64,000 bases of DNA, taken from positions 1 through 64,000 of the forward strand of contig NZ_MDGK01000056.1 of NCBI RefSeq assembly GCF_001870465.1, read 5' to 3'. Below the pieces are notes generated by a model that saw only the letters and a program-made list of their open reading frames with translations, had not been told where the DNA came from and did not search any database. A program made the translations under genes and the position numbers. Source of the stretch: Pseudomonas extremorientalis. GTDB taxonomy: Bacteria; Pseudomonadota; Gammaproteobacteria; Pseudomonadales; Pseudomonadaceae. Positions 41,291 through 48,668 of the stretch are shown in pieces; positions within the stretch are counted from its first letter, which is position 1, and every line of letters starts with the position of its first letter.

Positions 41291-43233
41291 ATCACCAGAT
41301 AGGCGCGGCCCATGTGGCAACTGAGGTTGGCGCCGACTTCGGCGTTGCCGAGGTTGACGCCCAGCGCTGCGAGCAACGTATTGACGATAGGGTCGAGGAT
41401 CGGCGCCAGGACGTTCTGGACCAGGCTGACCACCGAGCTGACGATGGTCGCCAGTGCACCGGTGACTGTACTGTTCGGCGTAGCGGGCGTGCTCCCCGTA
41501 GGTGGGACATAGGTGACCTGCAGGCCGTTCAAGGTAGCCCCCAGGCTGTTAACGATATTGGCGGTGCCGGGTGGGCTTTTGTAGATCGTCGCCGCATTGA
41601 CGTCATTCAGCGGCGAAAACAACACCGTATTGGTTTGCGCCCCCACGGTGGACAACGCCCTCAGGTTCAAGCCACCGCCAACGCCGGCCGTGCGAGGCCC
41701 ACACACCAGGGTCAGCAGGCAAAAGCGTTGGCCAAAGTCGATCAGCCGCACCGGCTGCACATTGACAGGCGCCGACGATGAAAACGCCGACACCGGGTCA
41801 ACATAGCCGACGCCCAGGGTAGCGAGTGACGTGGTGGCCTGCACCGTCAACGACTTGGTGGCCGGTGTGGCGCAACTGAAGTCTGTCACGTGGCTCTCCG
41901 CGCTGGCCGCCTCGATGTAGATGGATAAGGTCGTGGTGATATCCACATCAGCCACATTGCACCCGACTATGCACACGACACCGGCCACCACATCGAGCAG
42001 GTTCAGGTTCAGCAAACCGCCGACCACCTTCGACACAGGCGTCGCCAGCCCGGTCAGTATCGATGAAACCCCCGAGACTACCTTGATGATCGGCGCATCG
42101 ATGGTGACCAACGTGCGTACCTGGGCAGTTCGTACAAAAATCTGGTCCGTCGGCGGATTATTCAAAAGCCCAGCCTTGGCCTTGGCCGGATTGCCAAACG
42201 CAGACAGTTGCGGCGGCTCGATGACTTTGGTCTGGACCGAGACGGTGCCAACCAGAGGAATATTCACCTGCGCTGCCGCACCGACCGCACTTTTGCTACT
42301 GGATAGCTGCGCCACGGTCTCCAGCAACTGAAACAGCTGCACACTGGTATTCAAGGCAGCCGCTGGTGTACCGGTAGCGACCTTCAACAGATCGCCCACC
42401 TTCAAAAGCTGGGTATTCGGGGCAATCGCTTTCACTGAAATGACATCGTTGATCACCGCCGTGGCGACCGCGCCGTTTTTTTGCAGGACCTTCACCGCTG
42501 CGTCGAGCAACTGGCTGGCGGATACGGCGGTGCTCAGCAACGCGTCGTAGTCCCCCGCCTTGACGTTCAATTGAACCGCCAACTGGTCCAGGTAACCGAG
42601 CAGGTTCACGTTCGTCGTCAGCAAGCCATTCCAGCCCGCAGCGGTCAGGGACAGGCTGCCGCCCAGCAGATTGCCGATGACCATGTTCAATAGCGGGGAG
42701 TTGCCGGAGTTCACAGAGGACAGGCTGCTGCGAATCGTCAGTTGCGCCACCGGCGGTGCATAGGCGGCCACGGCGGTGGCACTCAGCGTCATCTGGGTGG
42801 AGACCGGCGCACCACTGAACATGCCCCACAGCCCACTGGCGATGCTGGTGATTACGCTTCGCGTGGCGACCACGCGCACGGCATCGCTTTTGGTGGCGTC
42901 GGCAGTGAATACACGGACATTGCCGGCATTGGTGGTCAAGGTGCCGCAGGTGACGGCCAGGCCACGGCTGCTGTCGCCAGCGACCACGGTGAAACCGTTG
43001 CGTGTGGCGTTCTGCACGGCGTAGTCATTGGCGGTGGTGGCGGGTGTGCACAGGCCGCCACGGCTGGCGGCTTCCAGCGCGGCGCTGTCGGCGACGGACT
43101 GCAGCTTGCGCTTTTCCAGATAGAGACGGCCGCTGTCTACCGCCAGCAGCAGGAACACCATGGCCATCGCCAGGGTAGCCGCCGCCATCAGGCCAATCGC
43201 ACCACGCTGCCTGTAACCAAGTCGGGGAGACAT
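41287..43233 (-). CDS. tadG: TadG-like pilus-associated protein
   Basis: A 648-residue protein starting MSPRLGYRQRGAIGLMAAATLAMAMVFLLLAVDSGRLYLEKRKLQSVADSAALEAAS in pattern, i.e. the TadG-type N-terminal membrane helix and DUF2134-like AxxDAAA segment. The long remainder is V/A/T/S-rich with few charged residues and is probably extracytoplasmic. TAAGGAG precedes the ATG. In P. aeruginosa tadG lies beside tadD; here it stands apart, downstream of and convergent with pprA, so it has its own promoter. Confidence 0.85.
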   Translation of the reverse strand: MSPRLGYRQRGAIGLMAAATLAMAMVFLLLAVDSGRLYLEKRKLQSVADSAALEAASRGGLCTPATTANDYAVQNATRNGFTVVAGDSSRGLAVTCGTLTTNAGNVRVFTADATKSDAVRVVATRSVITSIASGLWGMFSGAPVSTQMTLSATAVAAYAPPVAQLTIRSSLSSVNSGNSPLLNMVIGNLLGGSLSLTAAGWNGLLTTNVNLLGYLDQLAVQLNVKAGDYDALLSTAVSASQLLDAAVKVLQKNGAVATAVINDVISVKAIAPNTQLLKVGDLLKVATGTPAAALNTSVQLFQLLETVAQLSSSKSAVGAAAQVNIPLVGTVSVQTKVIEPPQLSAFGNPAKAKAGLLNNPPTDQIFVRTAQVRTLVTIDAPIIKVVSGVSSILTGLATPVSKVVGGLLNLNLLDVVAGVVCIVGCNVADVDITTTLSIYIEAASAESHVTDFSCATPATKSLTVQATTSLATLGVGYVDPVSAFSSSAPVNVQPVRLIDFGQRFCLLTLVCGPRTAGVGGGLNLRALSTVGAQTNTVLFSPLNDVNAATIYKSPPGTANIVNSLGATLNGLQVTYVPPTGSTPATPNSTVTGALATIVSSVVSLVQNVLAPILDPIVNTLLAALGVNLGNAEVGANLSCHMGRAYLVI

Positions 43234-43352
43234 CAGGCACTCCTTAGCGCTTACTCTCCGTAGATGGTTTTGAGTGTAGACAAGGGCTGGCCCGTTGCCA
43301 TAAATCGGTTTGGGGGTTTTAGGGTTTTAGGGGGCTGCTTCGCAGCCCAACG

Positions 43353-43442
43353 CAGGGCAAGCCTGCTCGCCACAGCAAGCCTGCTCGCCACGGCAAGCCT
43401 GCTCTCCACAGCAAGCCCGCCTGCCACAGCGAGCCTGCGCCT
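43353..43442. repeat. about five tandem 18-bp REP-derived units
   Basis: Units of the type cacagcaagcctgctcgc repeat at 43353, 43371, 43389, 43407 and 43425 with increasing divergence. Read on the minus strand they contain the gcaggcttgctgtgg core of fluorescens-group REPs. A 7-bp hairpin (GGGCTGC/GCAGCCC, 43332-43348) precedes them. The array fills the gap between the tadG start and the end of the next gene, i.e. it lies in the tadG upstream region. Confidence 0.75.
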
Positions 43443-43449
43443 GCAGAGG

Positions 43450-44007
43450 TTAGTGAGGGGGGTAGCTGGAGAGGACGCGGGTGACGGTGGTACGGATGGC
43501 TTTGTCACGGTCCTGAGGGTTGGGCGAGCTGGCCATCATCTGTTCGTCGCTGCCACGCCAGACCAGTTTGCCGTCCTTGCCATCGAGCAGGTCGATCTGG
43601 ATGGTCGCCACTTTGTAGGTGATGTTCCGCGTTTCGTTGTACATCGGCGCGCCCCAATAGCCATTCCACGGGCCGCCCCAGGCGCCGCCGTAGTTGGTGG
43701 TGACCTGCTGCTGGCGGTCTTCGACGATCAGGTAGGCCTGCACGTTCAGGTCAGCCCTGGTGCCCGGCGCCGCAGGGCGCAGGCCGCGCTGGTCGAGTTG
43801 TTCACCGACGGCCTGGCGGATGCGTTGTTCAGTGAGGTCGCTCTTGATGCGCGGGTCATCCGGGCGGTATTGCAGGGCCGGGTCTTTCCAGGCCCAACTT
43901 CGGTAGGCACCGAAGTCCCGGCTGGCGTCAAAATCGTGGTTGACTTGGCTGGTCTGGCAACCGCCTAGCAGCACAACAAAAGCGAGCGTAGCGATACGAC
44001 GAAACAT
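43450..44007 (-). CDS. DUF4136 lipoprotein (second of a pair)
   Basis: A 185-residue predicted lipoprotein: MFRRIATLAFVVLLGGCQTS, lipid cysteine 17. The DUF4136 domain covers most of the rest (VNHDFDASRDFGAYRSWAWKDP, IRQAVGEQLDQRGLRP, ADLNVQAYLIVEDRQQQ, GTLVWRGSDEQM-like end). The ATG at 44007 is used; upstream in-frame starts lack a signal peptide. It is 45 nt downstream of a paralogue on the same strand. Function of the family is unknown. Confidence 0.85.
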   Translation of the reverse strand: MFRRIATLAFVVLLGGCQTSQVNHDFDASRDFGAYRSWAWKDPALQYRPDDPRIKSDLTEQRIRQAVGEQLDQRGLRPAAPGTRADLNVQAYLIVEDRQQQVTTNYGGAWGGPWNGYWGAPMYNETRNITYKVATIQIDLLDGKDGKLVWRGSDEQMMASSPNPQDRDKAIRTTVTRVLSSYPPH

Positions 44008-44052
44008 GGTTGTTCTCCAAAGAGCGACCCGCGCCAAAGATGAGAATAGCGG

Positions 44053-44655
44053 TTAACTGGGAGGATACGCCGTCATTGCCTTCTGCACCGCCTGGCGCAA
44101 AGCATCCGCCCGTTCACTGAGGCTTCCCTGGCTGCCAGTCTCTGCGCTGGCGCTCCACACCGGCTGACCGGTGCGGGCATCGAACAGGTTGACGCGCACC
44201 ACCACGACCTGGACTTCATAAGTGCGCACGATCGGCACCGAGTTGTACATGCCATAACCGTTGCCGTAGCGGTTATAGCCGCCATAACCGTAGCCGTAGT
44301 CATCCTGAACTTGCTTGAGACGCTTCTCCAGGCGCACGTCGGCGCTGACGAAAAGGTCCGCCGGGCGGTTGTCATGCAAGGGGCGCAGGCCGCGCTGGTC
44401 GAGGGCGCCGCTAACCGCCTCGGCGATCTGCGCCGAATCGGCCCAGGCCGTGCCCGTCGGAAGCTGGCCGTTGCGCCAGGCCCAATTGCGGTAGGCACCG
44501 TAATCGCGCACCGGCGCCGGGTAGGCACTGGCATCAAAGGTGTGGGCGGCCTGGGGCGGCGCCGGAGGGATCGGCGCCGACGCGGCAACATAAGGATTGG
44601 GGCTTGAACAGGCGCCCAACCCCAGGGACAACAGGATCAAACAGAGACGACGCAT
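44053..44655 (-). CDS. DUF4136 lipoprotein (first of a pair)
   Basis: A 200-residue predicted lipoprotein (MRRLCLILLSLGLGACSS, lipid cysteine 16). It shares with its neighbour the YGAYRNWAWRNG, ALDQRGLRP, ADLFVSADVRLEKRLKQVQDDYG and TGQPVWSASAETG blocks, so the two arose by duplication. It has an extra Tyr/Gly-rich stretch (YGYGYGGYNRYGNGYGMYN) in the middle that could be flexible or sticky. GGAGG precedes the ATG. The pair probably forms an operon; function unknown. Confidence 0.85.
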   Translation of the reverse strand: MRRLCLILLSLGLGACSSPNPYVAASAPIPPAPPQAAHTFDASAYPAPVRDYGAYRNWAWRNGQLPTGTAWADSAQIAEAVSGALDQRGLRPLHDNRPADLFVSADVRLEKRLKQVQDDYGYGYGGYNRYGNGYGMYNSVPIVRTYEVQVVVVRVNLFDARTGQPVWSASAETGSQGSLSERADALRQAVQKAMTAYPPS

Positions 44656-44679
44656 TTCGACCTCCGCAGACTGGGCCGC

Positions 44680-45429
44680 TTAAACCGGACGGCAGATCCA
44701 GTGCAAATAACGCCCAAGTCCGGCAAAGCTTGGGTGACGACGGTGAGCGAGTTCCATCTCTACAAGGTCCTGCAAATCCGCACGGGCCTGGAATTCCACC
44801 GGCATATAGTCGTGGAACACCCGCACGCCACTTTGGCTTTCGACCTGCCAAAGGCCTTCGAGTTGCGCCGCCAATTCTCGTGGGTCCAGCGGTTGTTGCG
44901 GCGTGAGGCTCTGCTTTTCGCCGGCCATGTCATTCTTGCGCATTTTGCGGAAGTGGCCTTTGAGCAGGTTGCGATAGATCAGCGCATCACGGTTGTAGAA
45001 CGCCAGGGATAGCCACCCACCCGGCGCCGCGAGTTGGTGCAGTACCGGCAGGATTGCATGGGGTTCGGCCAGCCATTCCAGCACGGCATGGCACAGCACC
45101 AGGTCGTAGGGTTCGGTGAGCTGGCCGAGCAGGTCTTGCCAGGGCGCATGGATAAACGTCGCGGTCTGCCCCGCCTCGGCGAAACGTTGACGGGCGCCTT
45201 CGAGCATCGGTTCGGCGGGTTCGGCCAGGGTCACCTGATGCCCTTGCTCAGCCAGCCACAACGACATATGGCCCAGGCCCGCGCCAATATCCAGCACACG
45301 CAGCGGGCGCCTTGGCAGGGCTTCGGTGAGGTCGGCCTGGAGCACCGCCAGGCGGATCGCGCCTTTGGCACCGCCGTAGATTTTCTCGGCGAAGCGCGTG
45401 GCCAACTGGTCGAAATGACGGTCACTCAT
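44680..45429 (-). CDS. cmoM: SAM-dependent methyltransferase, CmoM-like (tRNA cmo5U methyl ester formation)
   Basis: A 249-residue class I methyltransferase. The start MSDRHFDQLATRFAEKIYGGAKGAIRLAVLQADL closely follows E. coli CmoM (formerly SmtA) as I remember it. SAM motif I is VLDIGAGLGHMSLWLAEQGH (about 49-68). It would methylate 5-carboxymethoxyuridine at the tRNA wobble position. I use the ATG at 45429; a TTG two codons earlier is possible. It overlaps the upstream mazG-like gene by 8 nt, so the two are coupled. Confidence 0.85.
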   Translation of the reverse strand: MSDRHFDQLATRFAEKIYGGAKGAIRLAVLQADLTEALPRRPLRVLDIGAGLGHMSLWLAEQGHQVTLAEPAEPMLEGARQRFAEAGQTATFIHAPWQDLLGQLTEPYDLVLCHAVLEWLAEPHAILPVLHQLAAPGGWLSLAFYNRDALIYRNLLKGHFRKMRKNDMAGEKQSLTPQQPLDPRELAAQLEGLWQVESQSGVRVFHDYMPVEFQARADLQDLVEMELAHRRHPSFAGLGRYLHWICRPV

Positions 45430-45730
45430 GGGCAAACCGCCGTTCGCTGTCGGCCAATTTGGCGCGCACCACTTCGTTCATGTCCAGGCCCAGCTCACTG
45501 CACAGCAACAGCAGGTACAGCACGATATCGCCGACTTCCTGCCCGGCATGGGCGAGTGTGTCGGCCGGCAGCTGGCGCGACTGGTCTTCGGTCAGCCATT
45601 GGAAGATCTCCACCAGCTCGGCCATTTCCACGCTGGCGGCCATGGCCAGGTTTTTGGGGCTGTGGAACTGCTTCCAGTCGTTGGTATCGCGGATGCGGTG
45701 CAGGCGTTCGGTGAGGTGTTCGAGGTTCAT
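45422..45730 (-). CDS. MazG-like nucleotide pyrophosphohydrolase
   Basis: A 102-residue single-domain all-alpha NTP pyrophosphatase. The metal-binding pattern is visible as EMAELVEIFQW (ExxE, about 35-45) and QEVGDIVLYLLLL (ExxD, about 64-76). It resembles RS21-C6/dCTPase-type house-cleaning enzymes that destroy unusual dNTPs. The ATG at 45730 is taken; a longer frame reading upstream runs into a REP repeat. It is the promoter-proximal gene of the pair with cmoM. Confidence 0.85.
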   Translation of the reverse strand: MNLEHLTERLHRIRDTNDWKQFHSPKNLAMAASVEMAELVEIFQWLTEDQSRQLPADTLAHAGQEVGDIVLYLLLLCSELGLDMNEVVRAKLADSERRFAHE

Positions 45731-45802
45731 GTGGCAGGCTCCTGAAGGTGGATAGCTTCGGGGGGAATGGCCTTCAAGGCAAGTGAACCTTTGGGCCGTC
45801 AC

Positions 45803-45872
45803 CGGAGCAAGCCCCCTCCCACCTTTGATAGGCCAACACATCCCAGTGTGGCAGGGGGCTTGCCCTCGATAG
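45803..45872. repeat. pair of degraded REPs in inverse arrangement
   Basis: A gcaagccccctcccac element (about 45806-45821) is followed by gtgtggcagggggcttgccctcgatagcg (about 45846-45874). The two REPs face the opposite way from those in the 93-nt REPINs, and the second has lost arm symmetry (ggggcttgccct). It fills the gap between mazG and the end of pbpC. Confidence 0.75.
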
Positions 45873-45876
45873 CGAT

Positions 45877-48207
45877 CTAATCAACGACGCTGAACTCGAC
45901 GCGCGCGGTCTGCCCGGCTTCGTCGAGGACACTGAGTTGATAGCGCCCCAGTTGCTCGAAACTGGCATTGATAAAGTCCTGGTTGGCACTGTCGCCCAGG
46001 GGCGCGCCGTTAAGGAACCACCAACGCCGGCCGCTGCCGCCCAACGCAGAGAGTTTGAGGCGCAGCGCCTGTTGGCTGGCGGCGGGCAGGCGCAGTTGGT
46101 CACCTTCACGCACGCCAACGATGGATAAAGGTGAAGAGGCGGCCAGCGCCGGTGGCGGGCAATCGGGGTCGGCCGCGGGAATGCGCGCTTCGCGGCGTTC
46201 GGCCCTGGGCAGCCAAGGCTCCAGGGGCGCGGGCCACAGGGCGATGCTCCTGGGCTCGGCACCGGGGCAACGGGCGTCCACCCGCAAGCCCTTGGCATTG
46301 ACCCACACACTTTCCATCAAACCCACACTCAACGGTTGGTCCAACGCCTGCAAAGTGGGTGGCGTGGTGTTGTCCAGGGTCCAGGCAAAGCGCTGGCGGC
46401 GGCAGTTGGGATCGCTGCGGTTCATCGGCTGGCCCAGCGGCCAACAGATCGCGGCCACACCGACATTCGCCGGCACCGGCTTGACCGGTGCAGTGATACC
46501 GCGCTGGCTGTCGCGGTTGGTCAGCACATCGTGCACCTGCAACATCAGCGGTGCGGCCGAAGCCAGGCCGAACTGGCCCGGCACCGGCGTACCATCCGGG
46601 CGGCCGATCCACACGCCGATCAGGTAACGCGGCCCCACACCGATCGCCCAGGCATCGCGAAAGCCGTAGCTGGTGCCGGTCTTCCAGGCCAGCACCGGGC
46701 GCTGCACCAACTCGGCACGCGGGTCGCGGTCGGGTCGCGCCTGGCCGCTGAGGATGCGCCGCACAATCCAGGCGGACCCTGGCGACAATAATGGCCGTTC
46801 CCTGAGCGTATCGTCCGGCTGCAAGCGAAGGGTGGCGCTTTTGCCGTCCCGGGCGAAGACGCTGTAACCACTCACCAGGTCTTCCAGGCGGCTGCCCGCC
46901 CCCCCCAGGATCAGCGCCAGGTTCGGCTCGGCCAATGCCGGTAATGCCAGCGGCACGCCGCCGATGCGCATTTCGGCGGCGAACCGCTTCGGCCCATAGG
47001 CTTCCAGCAACTGTACCGCCGGGAGGTTGAGCGAGCTGGACAGCGCCGTACTCGCTGGCACTGCGCCGGTGAAGCCCATGGAGAAGTTGCCCGGTCGGTA
47101 ATCGCCATATCGTCGGGGCACGTCCTGCAGCAGTGATTCGGAGTGGATCAGCCCATCGTCCAACGCCATGCCGTACAAAAACGGCTTTAACGTGGAGCCC
47201 GGCGAACGCAGGGCACTGATCATGTCCACATGGCCGAAGCGCTTGGCGTCGTTGATATCCACCGAACCGAGGTAGGCCCGCACGGCCATGGTTTCCTCCT
47301 CCACCACCAGGATCGCGGCGGAGGTGTGCTCCGGCAAACGCGCGCGCCAGCCCAACAGCAGGTCTTCGAGGCGACGTTGCAGGGTGGCGTCCAGGGTGGT
47401 GCGGATCAGCGACGGGCTGTCGGGGCGGTTCAGGCGCCGTGCGAGCAAGGGCGCCAGGCTCGGTTCCAGGCGCGGCGCGAGCAACAGCGGTTCTTCCAGG
47501 GCCTCATCGACGGCGGCTTGCGGCCACACCTGGAATTCGGCGAGGCGGCGCAGCACTTTGTCGCGGGCGTCCTGGGCGCGTTGGGGGTGGCGGTCCGGAC
47601 GCAAGCGGCTGGGCGCCTGGGGCAGCACGGCGAGCAAGGCGGCTTCGGCGCGGGTCAGCTGTGACGGCGACTTGCCCAAGTACGCCCAACTGGCGGCGGC
47701 CACGCCCTGCAACGTACCGCCAAACGGGGCGCGATTCAGGTAGAGGTTGAGGATTTCTTCCTTGGACAGGTGCCATTCCAGCTGTGCCGTGCGCCACAAC
47801 TGACGCAATTTGCCGTGAAAAGTGCGCGAATGCGGATCCAGCAAGCGCGCCACCTGCATCGACAAGGTGCTGCCGCCAGACACCACCCGCGCGCCGGTCA
47901 GGTTCTGCCAGGTCGCCCGCACCAGCGCCAGCGGATTCACGCCGGGGTGCTGGTAGAACCAACGGTCCTCATAGGTGAGCAGCGCATCCAGGTAATACGG
48001 CGACACCTCGCGGGTCTGTACGGGGTAGCGCCACACACCGTTGGCATCGGCAAACCGCCACAACGGCGTGCCATCCTCGGCCAGCACCACCCGCGCCAGG
48101 TCATCCTTGGGCAAGGGCAACGGCCAGATGCGGTCGGCCATCCAGAGCAGGGCGATCACCAACAAAAGGCTGGCCAGGGTCCAGCGGGCAACTAAACGCA
48201 AACTCAA
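45877..48207 (-). CDS. pbpC: penicillin-binding protein 1C
   Basis: A 776-residue bifunctional peptidoglycan synthase. A membrane anchor (about 8-25) precedes the GT51 transglycosylase (YEDRWFYQHPGVNPLALVRA with the catalytic glutamate, about 78-97; GGSTLSMQVARLL), the transpeptidase (SPGSTLKPFLYG with the SxxK serine, about 335; KTGTSYGFRDAW) and the BiPBP C-terminal domain (about 690-776). The start is a TTG at 48207 with AGAGG about 10 nt upstream; no better ATG is seen. In E. coli pbpC adjoins the alpha-2-macroglobulin gene yfhM, and the same association holds here with one small gene between. Confidence 0.92.
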   Translation of the reverse strand: MSLRLVARWTLASLLLVIALLWMADRIWPLPLPKDDLARVVLAEDGTPLWRFADANGVWRYPVQTREVSPYYLDALLTYEDRWFYQHPGVNPLALVRATWQNLTGARVVSGGSTLSMQVARLLDPHSRTFHGKLRQLWRTAQLEWHLSKEEILNLYLNRAPFGGTLQGVAAASWAYLGKSPSQLTRAEAALLAVLPQAPSRLRPDRHPQRAQDARDKVLRRLAEFQVWPQAAVDEALEEPLLLAPRLEPSLAPLLARRLNRPDSPSLIRTTLDATLQRRLEDLLLGWRARLPEHTSAAILVVEEETMAVRAYLGSVDINDAKRFGHVDMISALRSPGSTLKPFLYGMALDDGLIHSESLLQDVPRRYGDYRPGNFSMGFTGAVPASTALSSSLNLPAVQLLEAYGPKRFAAEMRIGGVPLALPALAEPNLALILGGAGSRLEDLVSGYSVFARDGKSATLRLQPDDTLRERPLLSPGSAWIVRRILSGQARPDRDPRAELVQRPVLAWKTGTSYGFRDAWAIGVGPRYLIGVWIGRPDGTPVPGQFGLASAAPLMLQVHDVLTNRDSQRGITAPVKPVPANVGVAAICWPLGQPMNRSDPNCRRQRFAWTLDNTTPPTLQALDQPLSVGLMESVWVNAKGLRVDARCPGAEPRSIALWPAPLEPWLPRAERREARIPAADPDCPPPALAASSPLSIVGVREGDQLRLPAASQQALRLKLSALGGSGRRWWFLNGAPLGDSANQDFINASFEQLGRYQLSVLDEAGQTARVEFSVVD

Positions 48208-48297
48208 ACGGGCAAACCTCTATGCTGGTAGGGAACTAGCCTGTTGCAATAACAACCAAAGGCACAGATACGCCCACCTTCTCATCAGGACACACAC

Positions 48298-48591
48298 ATG
48301 CAGGTAGAAAGCTTTTTCGAATGGTTGGGCCAGGCGCTCGGTTCGGTCATCCGTTTTATCGTCGACGGGCTCAGCGGCCTGTTTGGTGCGCTGACCCATG
48401 CCGGTGGCAACTTCATCGATGGCCTGTCCCGCACCTTGGGCATGGATACCTCGATCATCAGCATCCTCACCCTGATCATCGGCCTGATGCTGCTGTACTC
48501 GGCGGTGCGCGCCTTCATGCGGGCGTCGATCATCATGGGGATTATCTGGTTGCTGCTGGGCCTGTGGCTCTTGAGCTGGGTGGTCCACTAA
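48298..48591 (+). CDS. small membrane protein of unknown function
   Basis: A 97-residue protein. The N-terminal half is amphipathic (FFEWLGQALGSVIRFIVDGLSGLFGALTHAGGNFIDGLSRTLG) and the C-terminal half holds two membrane segments (IISILTLIIGLMLLYSAV, IIMGIIWLLLGLWLLSWVV). AGGA lies at a good distance before the ATG. I do not recognise a named family. It is on the opposite strand between pbpC and the alpha-2-macroglobulin gene, so it has its own promoter in the short pbpC upstream region. Confidence 0.7.
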   Translation: MQVESFFEWLGQALGSVIRFIVDGLSGLFGALTHAGGNFIDGLSRTLGMDTSIISILTLIIGLMLLYSAVRAFMRASIIMGIIWLLLGLWLLSWVVH

Positions 48592-48615
48592 CCCCAGAAC
48601 AGCGCAAATCCCCGG

Positions 48616-48639
48616 TGGGAGGGGGCTTGCCCCCTCCCA
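48616..48639. repeat. single G/C-rich REP hairpin
   Basis: TGGGAGGGGGC and GCCCCCTCCCA form a perfect 11-bp stem with only tt between arms. It looks like a REPIN collapsed to its outer arms. It sits between the convergent ends of the small membrane protein and the alpha-2-macroglobulin gene and could act as a transcript-end structure for both. Confidence 0.75.
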
Positions 48640-48668
48640 AATTGAGGCCATCTTTCACAATTGCGGTC

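Noticed and set aside
43353..43442. CRISPR-like array
   Set aside because: The 18-bp units are contiguous with no unique spacers, and no cas gene is near; they are REP-derived tandem repeats.
45731..45841. Longer MazG-like protein starting at 45841
   Set aside because: The extension is translated REP repeat sequence; the conserved domain begins at the ATG at 45730.
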